Source of the DNA: Alistipes sp. UBA943
Lineage (GTDB): Bacteria; Bacteroidota; Bacteroidia; Bacteroidales; Rikenellaceae
Direction of reading: 5' to 3'
DNA length: 11,366 bases
Assembly (NCBI GenBank): GCA_002293345.1
Contig: DBDB01000013.1
Coordinates: 1-11,366 of the forward strand
Made by a program: the position numbers and the translations under genes. The notes below the pieces were generated by a model. That model ran no database searches and was not told the origin of the DNA. It worked only from the letters and a program-made list of their open reading frames with translations. Below, piece by piece: positions 1 to 5,898 of this stretch (positions within the stretch are counted from its first letter, which is position 1; each line of letters opens with the position of its first letter).

Positions 1-20
1 ATAATCTCATTTTTAGAATT

Positions 21-290
21 ATGAAAAAGGAATTAGAGGGGAAATTTCAGTTGTTGACGGAGCAAATCGTGCTGACGACCAAAGAGCGCAAGCAAGTTTA
101 CAAAGCCACGGAGTACGGGTATGGGGAGATTTTGGACGCTTCGCAATTGTGCGATCTGGATTGCTTAGACAACTATCAGGCCCACAGCGAATGGCGTGGA
201 GGCACGTTGTTGGTGCAGGAGAGTGGTTGTGAGGGCGACACCCTGATCCAACGCGACAGGGTGGTGAAACCTTATCCCGCCCTACATTAG
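21..290 (+). CDS. Small hypothetical protein, 89 aa
   Basis: I do not recognise this protein. It is a soluble-looking 89-residue product without signal peptide or membrane segment. The N-terminal 30 residues are charged and probably helical, a CDLDC pair lies at residues 44-48, and a third cysteine lies near residue 69. The codon pattern looks like real coding sequence. The ATG is the only Met start seen, but the frame stays open to the left edge of the window, so the true start could lie further upstream. No convincing promoter is visible in the 20 bases before it. Its stop codon overlaps, tail to tail, the last bases of the FISUMP fragment on the other strand, which may mean that a rearrangement joined the two. 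It could be a truncated or fast-evolving orphan protein. Confidence 0.5.
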   Translation: MKKELEGKFQLLTEQIVLTTKERKQVYKATEYGYGEILDASQLCDLDCLDNYQAHSEWRGGTLLVQESGCEGDTLIQRDRVVKPYPALH

Positions 291-484
291 ATCTTTATAC
301 AACGGAGGGAGAAGTCGAGCCCGACGTAATCGGTAAGCGTACTGAATCCCGTAGAATAGAAATACAACCTTCGTGCATGCGTAGTAGACGTAGCCTGCCA
401 GGACCAGTAGAACCCGTTGGAAGTCTGATTGACCAGCTGACCATCGGAGCTGAGACGGGTCCCCGCCGCGGGGAGGTGGGGATG
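287..484 (-). pseudogene. Orphan C-terminal fragment of a FISUMP-domain protein
   Basis: Read on the minus strand, positions 484 to 287 give 65 codons and a TAA stop, with no start codon. The translation carries the landmarks of the C-terminus of the FISUMP domain (Fibrobacter succinogenes major paralogous domain, C-type-lectin-like fold). These are LPAAGTR at the beginning, SNGFYWSW in the middle, RRLYFYS after it, and a closing LDFSLRCIKI. Complete domains of this family are two to three times longer and sit at the end of secreted or lipoprotein surface proteins. Here the domain begins 1 bp after the rimM stop codon, in a different frame from rimM, so nothing is left of its N-terminus, signal peptide or promoter. 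The frame stays open upstream through antisense-frame codons of rimM to about position 670, but that part is only a shadow. I infer a gene remnant. A silent cassette or donor segment for recombination, or a stray piece of a diversity-generating element, is possible but unsupported here. Confidence 0.72.
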
Positions 485-485
485 G

Positions 486-998
486 TTACAGTTCCAACAG
501 CCCTTCGGGGAGGACGAATTTGATGATGCGTTTGTGGAAATCTATGCCAGCGATAAAATCCTCTACCGCGGGGACGAGTGACGTCTCTCCCGACGATAGC
601 TCGATCTCGAAGAGCGGATTGGCGTCATTGTCATAAAAATCGGTGATGTGTCCGTTTAAATCCAAAATTTTCACCTCAAAGCCGATGAGATCTTCAAATG
701 TAAATTCGTCCTTTGACGATACGGGTTTTTTAACCGGAAGGGAGGTTTTTTGAATGGACAGCTCTTTGCCGAGCAGTTCCGTGACACGTTGCGTGGAGTC
801 GAAATCCTCGAACTGCACGTGTGCCTGATGGGTGCCCCTGCGCTGGAAGGAGCGTAAAAATAGAGGAACCGCCAATGCATCTATCGACACAAATAGCGGT
901 TCCTCGATTGAAAATGTAGCGGGGAAAGTAGGGTAGAGCGACATTGCGACCCCCCCATCAGTCCCGAAAAGTTTGGTTATGCGTGCAACGGGCACCAT
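486..998 (-). CDS. rimM: Ribosome maturation factor RimM
   Basis: RimM binds the 30S head through protein S19 and helps process 16S rRNA in the cytoplasm. The 170-residue product has the two family domains. An N-terminal RimM beta-barrel (about residues 2-80) opens with VARITKLFGTDG, close to the usual start of the family with its phGxxG-like turn. A C-terminal PRC-barrel (about 97-168) follows and contains LVPAVEDFI and the closing LPEGLLEL, typical of the family. I chose the ATG at 998 because homology begins there. A TTG at 1040 would add 14 residues that do not resemble RimM. The gene lies 47 bp downstream of rpsP on the same strand, a classical pairing, and is probably cotranscribed from the rpsP promoter. 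No trmD or rplS follows. Instead, a FISUMP gene fragment begins directly after the stop codon. The linker between the domains is rich in Lys and Ser. Confidence 0.93.
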   Translation of the reverse strand: MVPVARITKLFGTDGGVAMSLYPTFPATFSIEEPLFVSIDALAVPLFLRSFQRRGTHQAHVQFEDFDSTQRVTELLGKELSIQKTSLPVKKPVSSKDEFTFEDLIGFEVKILDLNGHITDFYDNDANPLFEIELSSGETSLVPAVEDFIAGIDFHKRIIKFVLPEGLLEL

Positions 999-1045
999 GT
1001 TCCTCTCATCCACGACAAACCATGCTCCCCTCGCCCACAATAACC

Positions 1046-1666
1046 CTATGCCTCGGTTGCAGGCTCCTCGGCGGGAGTCTCCTCAGCCACGGGCTCGGCA
1101 GCAGGTGCCTCCTCAACGGCGGGAGCCTCTTCGGCAGCAACGGCTTCGGCAACCTCTGCAATTGCCTCAGCGGGAGATTCCTCCTCGGCGCATGCAGCAG
1201 CCTCAGCGGCATTTTTCCTCTCCTCGATAGCTTTGGCACGATCCTCGCGCACCTTCGCCTCGGCCGAGAGACGGTCTTTCTTCTCCTTAGCGGCGGCATC
1301 GGCGAGTTTGGTCACCTTGCCCGTCACTTTACCCTCCTTCTCGGAGAGCCATTTGTTGAATTTCGCTTCCACGTCACTCTCCGCAAATGCACCCTTCGCA
1401 ACGCCTCCGAGGAGGTGTTTTTTGTAGAGTACTCCTTTGTAGGAGAGGATCGCGCGACATGTGTCGGTCGGTTGTGCGCCCTTCATCAGCCAATCCAATG
1501 CCTTCTCGAAGCTCAGATCGATCGTCGCAGGATTCGTGTTGGGGTTGTAGGTACCGAGTTTCTCGATAAACCGACCGTCACGTGGCGCCCTGCAGTCAGC
1601 GGCAACGATGTGGTAGAAGGCGTGTCCCTTTTTACCGTGTCGTGCCAGACGAATTTTTACAGCCAT
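1046..1666 (-). CDS. rpsP: 30S ribosomal protein S16 with long C-terminal extension
   Basis: S16 is a structural protein of the 30S subunit body that binds 16S rRNA early in assembly. The N-terminal 82 residues are the canonical S16 core: MAVKIRLARHGKKGHAFYHI, a DGRFIEKLGTYNP segment, and then a region ending in LSYKGVLYKKHL. Most bacterial S16 proteins end about there. This one has 206 residues. A helical, lysine-rich segment (about 83-150) is followed by a tail (about 153-206) made almost only of Ala, Glu, Pro and Val. Extended S16 proteins are usual in Bacteroidota, so this fits the lineage. The low-complexity tail is encoded by repetitive GC-rich sequence, which also generates long antisense reading frames. 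The gene starts at ATG 1666, about 30 bases below a well-formed Bacteroidota promoter, and leads the rpsP-rimM pair. tRNA-Arg is transcribed divergently. Confidence 0.97.
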   Translation of the reverse strand: MAVKIRLARHGKKGHAFYHIVAADCRAPRDGRFIEKLGTYNPNTNPATIDLSFEKALDWLMKGAQPTDTCRAILSYKGVLYKKHLLGGVAKGAFAESDVEAKFNKWLSEKEGKVTGKVTKLADAAAKEKKDRLSAEAKVREDRAKAIEERKNAAEAAACAEEESPAEAIAEVAEAVAAEEAPAVEEAPAAEPVAEETPAEEPATEA

Positions 1667-1703
1667 AGATACGTTTTATTAAAAATTTGGTTAAAATGAG
1701 CCA

Positions 1704-1734
1704 CAAAGGTATGTATAAAATCCCGGACTCACAA
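1704..1734 (-). promoter_or_regulatory. Bacteroidota-type promoter of rpsP-rimM
   Basis: On the minus strand TACCTTTG (1711 to 1704) matches the Bacteroidota -7 consensus TAnnTTTG exactly. A TTG (1734 to 1732) lies 20 bp upstream and serves as the -33 box. Transcription would start near 1697, leaving a leader of about 30 nt before the rpsP ATG. Both elements are seen directly; promoter activity is inferred. Confidence 0.75.
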
Positions 1735-1754
1735 GGGAATGAAGGATTTTTTAT

Positions 1755-1762
1755 TAGCTTTG
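1755..1762 (+). promoter_or_regulatory. Putative -7 element of the tRNA-Arg promoter
   Basis: TAGCTTTG fits TAnnTTTG and lies 11 bp before the first base of the tRNA, a sensible distance for a short 5' leader. No TTG is found about 20 bp upstream, so only the -7 half is supported. This promoter sits back to back with that of rpsP. Confidence 0.55.
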
Positions 1763-1773
1763 CACCCGGAGAC

Positions 1774-1847
1774 GGTCCCGTAGCTCAGTTGGATAGAGCA
1801 ACAGCCTTCTAAGCTGTGGGTCAGGCGTTCGAATCGCCTCGGGATCA
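1774..1847 (+). tRNA. tRNA-Arg (anticodon UCU)
   Basis: The 74-nt sequence folds into a full cloverleaf. The acceptor stem GGTCCCG pairs with CGGGATC (one G-U), with discriminator A at 1847. The D arm is GCTC...AGAGC, the anticodon stem ACAGC/GCTGT encloses the loop CTTCTAA, and the T arm AGGCG/CGCCT encloses TTCGAAT. The anticodon TCT reads AGA codons. The 3' CCA is not encoded, since CCT follows. The gene is single and divergent from rpsP. Its 3' end is duplicated just downstream, which points to past use as an integration site. Confidence 0.96.
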
Positions 1848-1879
1848 CCTCGGAGCGAAGTTAATCGCCTCGGGATCAC
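1832..1879 (+). repeat. Duplicated tRNA-Arg 3' end, possible attachment-site scar
   Basis: The 17-bp sequence AATCGCCTCGGGATCAC occurs at 1832-1848, where it forms the last part of the tRNA (half the T loop, T stem and 3' acceptor strand), and again perfectly at 1863-1879, after a 14-bp spacer. Integrative elements that target tRNA genes leave exactly such a copy of the 3' end. Here almost nothing lies between the copies and no integrase is seen, so this would be a scar of a lost element. A local tandem duplication by slippage would look the same. Confidence 0.7.
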
Positions 1880-1888
1880 ACCAAAAAC

Positions 1889-1919
1889 AAGGACTCCCTG
1901 TCAAATGCAGGGAGTCCTT
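1889..1919. terminator. Bidirectional intrinsic terminator
   Basis: A perfect 12-bp stem, AAGGACTCCCTG with CAGGGAGTCCTT, encloses a 7-nt loop (1901-1907). T residues follow on the plus strand (1918-1920), and on the minus strand TTGTTTTTGG follows the stem. It can therefore end both the tRNA-Arg transcript and the convergent lipoprotein gene, whose stop lies 20 bp away. Confidence 0.85.
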
Positions 1920-1938
1920 TCGTGTACATGGGAAGTTC

Positions 1939-4260
1939 TTAGTTGGTGTATTCAACGGATACCACCCCAAAAAGATATCCCAACCCGGTGTCTTCGACGA
2001 GTTTCATGTTGTCGCTCGGGAATGCGTAGGAGTCATTGACCCATCCCGTTCCTTGCTCATGATCGCCGACTGGATCATAAATCACAGTTTTCTCGACCAA
2101 ATAGCCATTCGTATACTCAAGGAAGAAAAGTGCGCCATAGTGACAGAACAACCTGACCGATCTGTTGTGTGCGGCATCTGCCCAAAGAGCGATGCTGCCT
2201 CCTATCTCCCCGGTCAACAGAGGATCACCTGCATAGCTTGTGTCGAAATGCAAGACGAGATCATCGGCGCTCGATCCCATCGGAAGCAAAACGGCCGGAG
2301 GTGTCAGAATCCAGTTCTTCTCATAGCACTCACGGCTGACTGTCGGGCTAAAGGTGCTGTTGCCAGTATGGAGAGTTCCGGGATGCATGCCCAGTCTCGA
2401 AGGCAATTGCGAGGAGATATTTCTCACCGCACCTTCGTCTTCAGAGAAAGGATTGCCTTCACAGTAGACTTTGCTCAGATTGGGGAGATTGTTGATATAA
2501 AGACCCCACAGGTTGTTGTTTTTGACGTTAATGGTCCTTAACTCATCCGAGGACTCCGGCAAAAGGAGGTCTATCAAGCCCGTCGATTCAATGTCTATCG
2601 TGGTCAGGTACAAATTGTATGTCAAGCGGATGAAGTTCAGATCTGGCGCCCCATTGATAGAAACATTCTTCAAAAGTTCACAATTCGTGAAATCGAGATA
2701 CCTCAAGTCGTTTACATTCTTAATGGAGATGCTTGATACGTTAGGCAACCATGCCAACTCCAGATGAGGCATCGTTACACCGTCCGCCGAGATGCTCTCG
2801 ATGCTCTCGATGCTCTCCGGATCGCCCCATGCCTGCCAGTAGCCGCTGCCAACCGATTTCCAGTAATATTTTGCATTGGAATTGAACGTTATCTCATTGC
2901 TGCCTGCATGTACAATAACCTCTTGCGTCGGGGATACATTCCAGTTTTTACCATCGCAAGTTTCCCAAACCAGCTCTACGGGATCATTGTCCGTCATGTT
3001 GAAATGCCCGGTATTTGCGCCAGTGCGATCGGGCAACGAATTGGCAAGTGCCGCGAGGAGCGTTCCGTTTGAGTTGATCCCCGTATCTGTCAAATAGACG
3101 TACCTGAGAGTGGTCGACTCGGTCGGAATCGTGAGGTTGATAAAGTTGGGTGCGTTGTAGATGGCAACATTCTCCAAAAGCACATTCGACGAGAGGTCGA
3201 GCGATTCGAGCTGTGCGGCATTCTTGATCTCGATGAGTTTCAAGCCCGTCGACGCAGCCACATTCAGGGTCGTCACGTCTCCATTGATCTTGAGGCTGTA
3301 AACGACACCTTCCTCACCTTCGACAATGACGTTGTCGCCATCCGGGACCAACTCTACGTCGCCTGTCACGGTGATATCATTCACGCTGACGCCTGCAATG
3401 ACGGCGATCCCGCGGTCGATGATGATCTCACCACCATTTTGGGGATACAACTTCGAGATGAAGTCAATATCTCCACGCGAGAGGCAATTGTTATCGACCA
3501 GATCGAGATCTGTCATCACACCATATCTCGCTCCGCCGGGGAAGGGCCAGTTCATGATCGACTCCCTGTCGAATTCGGTATCGTGTATGGTGTTGCCGTT
3601 TTGCAACTTCGTGAAGACGTACTCCTGCAACTCGGCCCAAGCCGCGTCTTCGATCTCTCCTTCCCAATACTCCTGGGGCGGGAATCGCTCAGACCACAAG
3701 TTTTCGTCAAAATCGATGTGGCGGCTCTCCAATTCGAGACCGAGGACCTGGCCGAACGCACGCAGGACTTCGCCCCGCACCTCCTCATCGCTCAAATACC
3801 TCCATTGCGAGGCGGCAAAGCTAAGTGTGGCGTCGTTTTGATCCGGATTCATTTTGCAGTCGGTACCAATGTAGGACCACGTCACGTGACGGTTGTTGTT
3901 CCAGTCGAAGGCGATACGGACATGAGCATCGGCATCCGTGTCCACGAAGTTAAGATGGATATCGGCCACGTCCAACCACGTTGTGTCGGCAGGATCCTCT
4001 TCGAGAATAATATCCTTAACAAACTGCTGTTGGTCGGAGGTGCCATTGAGGAATCTTACGTTGATGGTGGTGCCCGGATACCAGAGACGATCGCGTTGCG
4101 CTACACCGCGTGAGGTCTCGATATCCCGCGTTCCATGAAATCTCCATTCGGAGATGGACGATGGCGGAAGCGTTTCCGCCTTCTCCACGTTGCTATTCAC
4201 GCAGCTTGTCACGAACAGCGACAGCAATGCGAATAGCGGTAATAATTTGAATTTTTTCAT
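1939..4260 (-). CDS. Lipoprotein with degenerate astacin-like metalloprotease domain and LRR-like modules
   Basis: The 773-residue product begins with a lipoprotein signal peptide (hydrophobic 6-19, lipobox FVTSC with Cys20), so it should be anchored in the outer membrane or exposed on the surface. Residues about 35-272 resemble the secreted astacin/M12-type zinc-protease fold: RLWYPGTTINVRF, ADAHVRIAFD, WSYIGTDC, and a Met-turn ESIMNWPF at 233-240. The active-site helix reads RAFGQVLGLEL at 167-177, where active enzymes have HExxHxxGxxH. All three His ligands and the catalytic Glu are replaced (R167, A168, Q171, L177) while Gly174 stays, so I predict no peptidase activity. After a short beta-rich linker come two LRR-like modules (about 322-442 and 498-654). 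Each ends in LPxRxG followed by C-x(2)-KNW-x(3)-P, which indicates an internal duplication. The last 110 residues are unassigned. The gene stands alone, with its own promoter and terminator. A binding or adhesion role is inference. Confidence 0.85.
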   Translation of the reverse strand: MKKFKLLPLFALLSLFVTSCVNSNVEKAETLPPSSISEWRFHGTRDIETSRGVAQRDRLWYPGTTINVRFLNGTSDQQQFVKDIILEEDPADTTWLDVADIHLNFVDTDADAHVRIAFDWNNNRHVTWSYIGTDCKMNPDQNDATLSFAASQWRYLSDEEVRGEVLRAFGQVLGLELESRHIDFDENLWSERFPPQEYWEGEIEDAAWAELQEYVFTKLQNGNTIHDTEFDRESIMNWPFPGGARYGVMTDLDLVDNNCLSRGDIDFISKLYPQNGGEIIIDRGIAVIAGVSVNDITVTGDVELVPDGDNVIVEGEEGVVYSLKINGDVTTLNVAASTGLKLIEIKNAAQLESLDLSSNVLLENVAIYNAPNFINLTIPTESTTLRYVYLTDTGINSNGTLLAALANSLPDRTGANTGHFNMTDNDPVELVWETCDGKNWNVSPTQEVIVHAGSNEITFNSNAKYYWKSVGSGYWQAWGDPESIESIESISADGVTMPHLELAWLPNVSSISIKNVNDLRYLDFTNCELLKNVSINGAPDLNFIRLTYNLYLTTIDIESTGLIDLLLPESSDELRTINVKNNNLWGLYINNLPNLSKVYCEGNPFSEDEGAVRNISSQLPSRLGMHPGTLHTGNSTFSPTVSRECYEKNWILTPPAVLLPMGSSADDLVLHFDTSYAGDPLLTGEIGGSIALWADAAHNRSVRLFCHYGALFFLEYTNGYLVEKTVIYDPVGDHEQGTGWVNDSYAFPSDNMKLVEDTGLGYLFGVVSVEYTN
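2791..2817 (-). repeat. Three 9-bp tandem repeats inside the lipoprotein gene
   Basis: GATGCTCTC is repeated three times in a row (2791-2799, 2800-2808, 2809-2817, plus-strand reading). On the coding strand it encodes ESIESIESI, just before the second LRR-like module. The unit is a multiple of three, so copy-number change would only alter the length of this linker and would not shift the frame. Confidence 0.8.
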
Positions 4261-4288
4261 ACAATGATTTTAATTAAAATTTTCGACG

Positions 4289-4319
4289 CAAAGATATGCA
4301 ATATTTATTAAATATACAA
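4289..4319 (-). promoter_or_regulatory. Bacteroidota-type promoter of the lipoprotein gene
   Basis: On the minus strand TATCTTTG (4296 to 4289) matches TAnnTTTG, and a TTG (4319 to 4317) lies 20 bp upstream, the same spacing as at rpsP. The start site would fall near 4282, giving a leader of about 20 nt before the ATG at 4260. The surrounding sequence is very AT-rich. Confidence 0.75.
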
Positions 4320-4366
4320 TAAATTATTGACGAAAAGCTCAGGAGTGCCGAATTCAGAAATTTTTG

Positions 4367-4374
4367 TATCTTTG
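4367..4374 (+). promoter_or_regulatory. Putative -7 element of the nfeD-qmcA operon
   Basis: TATCTTTG matches TAnnTTTG and lies 21 bp before the ATG at 4396, predicting a short leader. No TTG box is seen at the expected distance. The element decides the start of the NfeD gene: the TTG at 4327 lies upstream of it and would not be in the transcript. Confidence 0.6.
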
Positions 4375-4395
4375 TTCGTGCAAATCGGTATAGTC

Positions 4396-4827
4396 ATGGA
4401 AGCTTGGATGATATGGGCCATCGTGGTGGTGGTGTTGGCGATAGTGGAGATGTTGACGGTCAGTTTTTTCTCCCTCTGTTTGGCGTTCGGAGCGCTGTGC
4501 GCATCGGTCGGGGCGGCATGTGGACTGCACCTGAATGGGCAATTACTGCTGTTCGTGTTGGGAGGATTGGCAGCGTTCGTGTTCGTGCGACCGGTGATGG
4601 TGAAGTATTTTCTGAAGAAAGATCGTGTCAAGACCGGTGTCGCCGCATTGGTGGGACGTATGGCACGTGTCACGGAAACCATCCCGGCGGGAGACAGCGG
4701 ACGCGTGTCGGTGGACGGTGACGACTGGAAGGCCGTGTCGGTGGATGGAGATGCCGTTCCGGCGGGAGAGCCGGTGGAGATCGTGCGCGTGGAGAGCGCG
4801 GTTGTGTATGTGAAACCTAAAAAATAG
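4396..4827 (+). CDS. NfeD-like membrane protein (short form)
   Basis: This 143-residue protein has three predicted membrane helices (about 4-22, 25-43 and 49-67) followed by a soluble OB-fold domain (about 78-141) that contains LVGRMARVTETI, SGRVSVDGDDWKAVS and a closing AVVYVKP. That architecture is the short NfeD type, as in E. coli YbbJ, which lacks the ClpP-like serine-protease domain of long NfeD proteins. Members are almost always encoded beside an SPFH/stomatin gene and are thought to act with it in membrane-domain organisation or quality control. The partner gene follows after 11 bp, so the two form an operon. I took ATG 4396 instead of TTG 4327 because a promoter element lies between them and the extra 23 residues do not look like the family. 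Confidence 0.88.
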   Translation: MEAWMIWAIVVVVLAIVEMLTVSFFSLCLAFGALCASVGAACGLHLNGQLLLFVLGGLAAFVFVRPVMVKYFLKKDRVKTGVAALVGRMARVTETIPAGDSGRVSVDGDDWKAVSVDGDAVPAGEPVEIVRVESAVVYVKPKK

Positions 4828-4838
4828 TGTAAATAAGT

Positions 4839-5837
4839 ATGGCAACCTGGATTGTTTTGGCCCTCGTGGGGCTCTTCGTGATCATCCTGATCGCGTCCGG
4901 TATCAAGATCGTGCAGCAGTCGCAGACGGTGATCGTCGAACGGCTGGGTAAGTACCACAAGACGTTGGAGTCGGGTATCAACATTATTTTCCCCGTGATC
5001 GACAAGCCGCGTATGATCTTTTGGCGGTTCAGCCGTACGGATTACGATGGAAAGATCTATGCCGTCAACCGTGCCGTGAACCGCATCGACCTGCGTGAGG
5101 CGGTGTTTGATTTTCCGAAACAGAATGTGATCACGCGTGACAACGTGGTGACCGAGATCAACGCGATCCTCTACTATCAGGTGACCGATCCGGTGAAGGC
5201 GACGTACGAAATCGCAAACCTCCCGGAGGCGATCGAGAAGCTGACACAGACGACGTTGCGTAACGTGATCGGTGAGATGGATCTGGATCAGACGCTCACG
5301 TCGCGCGACACGATCAACTCGAAACTGCGTCACGTGCTGGACGATGCGTCGAACAAGTGGGGTGTGAAGGTGAACCGCGTGGAGTTGCAAGACATCAACC
5401 CGCCGAGGGATATCCGTGACGCGATGGAGAAACAGATGCGTGCCGAGCGTGACAAACGTGCCACGATCCTCGAAGCCGAAGGTCAAAAGGCGTCGCAGAT
5501 CCTCTCCGCCGAAGGACGCCGCGAGGCCGAGATCAAGAAGGCCGAAGGTGATAAGCAGGCACAAGTGTTGCGTGCCGAGGGTGACAAGGAGGCGCAGATC
5601 CGTCGTGCCGAAGGTGAAGCCCAGGCGATCGCGAATATCATGAAGGCCGTCGAGGGTACGGGGTCCAATCCGTCGAGCTACCTGTTGGCGGTACGTTATA
5701 TCGAGACGCTGAAAGAGATGGCTACCGGTCAGGATACCAAGACGATCTTCCTGCCGTACGAAGCCTCGAATATGTTGGGTTCGCTGGGTGGTATCAAGGA
5801 GCTGTTCCTGGAGCAAAAAACCGCACCGAAGAAATAG
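4839..5837 (+). CDS. qmcA: SPFH/Band 7 (stomatin-like) membrane protein, QmcA type
   Basis: The 332-residue protein has one N-terminal membrane helix (about 3-20), then the SPFH/Band 7 domain (about 22-190): QTVIVERLGKYHKTLESGIN, VFDFPKQNVITRDN, LTSRDTINSKLR and WGVKVNRVELQDI. A coiled-coil-prone region follows in which AEG recurs at residues 213, 224, 235, 246 and 257, exactly 11 residues apart, a hendecad pattern typical of paraslipin/QmcA oligomers. The C-terminal part (about 275-325) holds the conserved YLLAVRYIETLKEM and TIFLPYEASN segments. Such proteins form large ring or cage assemblies on the membrane and, in E. coli, QmcA is linked to FtsH quality control. Relative to E. coli QmcA there are extra residues at about 63-82 before the DLREAVFDFP strand; from memory, Bacteroidota homologues share them. 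It forms an operon with the NfeD-like gene and ends at a strong hairpin. Confidence 0.93.
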   Translation: MATWIVLALVGLFVIILIASGIKIVQQSQTVIVERLGKYHKTLESGINIIFPVIDKPRMIFWRFSRTDYDGKIYAVNRAVNRIDLREAVFDFPKQNVITRDNVVTEINAILYYQVTDPVKATYEIANLPEAIEKLTQTTLRNVIGEMDLDQTLTSRDTINSKLRHVLDDASNKWGVKVNRVELQDINPPRDIRDAMEKQMRAERDKRATILEAEGQKASQILSAEGRREAEIKKAEGDKQAQVLRAEGDKEAQIRRAEGEAQAIANIMKAVEGTGSNPSSYLLAVRYIETLKEMATGQDTKTIFLPYEASNMLGSLGGIKELFLEQKTAPKK

Positions 5838-5852
5838 ATTCGGCATACAAAA

Positions 5853-5887
5853 AAACAGCGCGTCACGGGTATCGTGACGCGCTGTTT
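5853..5887. terminator. Bidirectional intrinsic terminator between qmcA and the TonB receptor gene
   Basis: A perfect 15-bp stem, AAACAGCGCGTCACG with CGTGACGCGCTGTTT, encloses the 5-nt loop GGTAT (5868-5872). Seven A residues flank it on the left (5849-5855), giving a T run for the minus-strand transcript, and TTT closes the stem on the plus side. It lies between two convergent stop codons (5837 and 5899) and serves both genes. Confidence 0.9.
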
Positions 5888-5898
5888 GTGTAGGTGCG

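Noticed and set aside
460..474. GC-rich hairpin TCCCCG/CGGGGA as terminator of rimM
   Set aside because: The stem is only 6 bp with a 3-nt loop and no T run on either strand, and it lies within the FISUMP coding fragment.
944..1699. Open frame of 251 codons on the plus strand
   Set aside because: It is antisense to rpsP and the start of rimM. The Leu/Ser/Gly/Cys-rich translation mirrors the Ala/Glu codons of the S16 tail.
3439..4113. Open frame of 224 codons on the plus strand
   Set aside because: It is antisense to the protease-like part of the lipoprotein gene, which has clear signal peptide, domains and promoter. The shadow has none.
5450..5640. Repeated GCCGAAGG-type motifs in qmcA as a DNA repeat element
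   Set aside because: They simply encode the 11-residue AEG hendecad repeats of the SPFH protein. No separate DNA function is needed.
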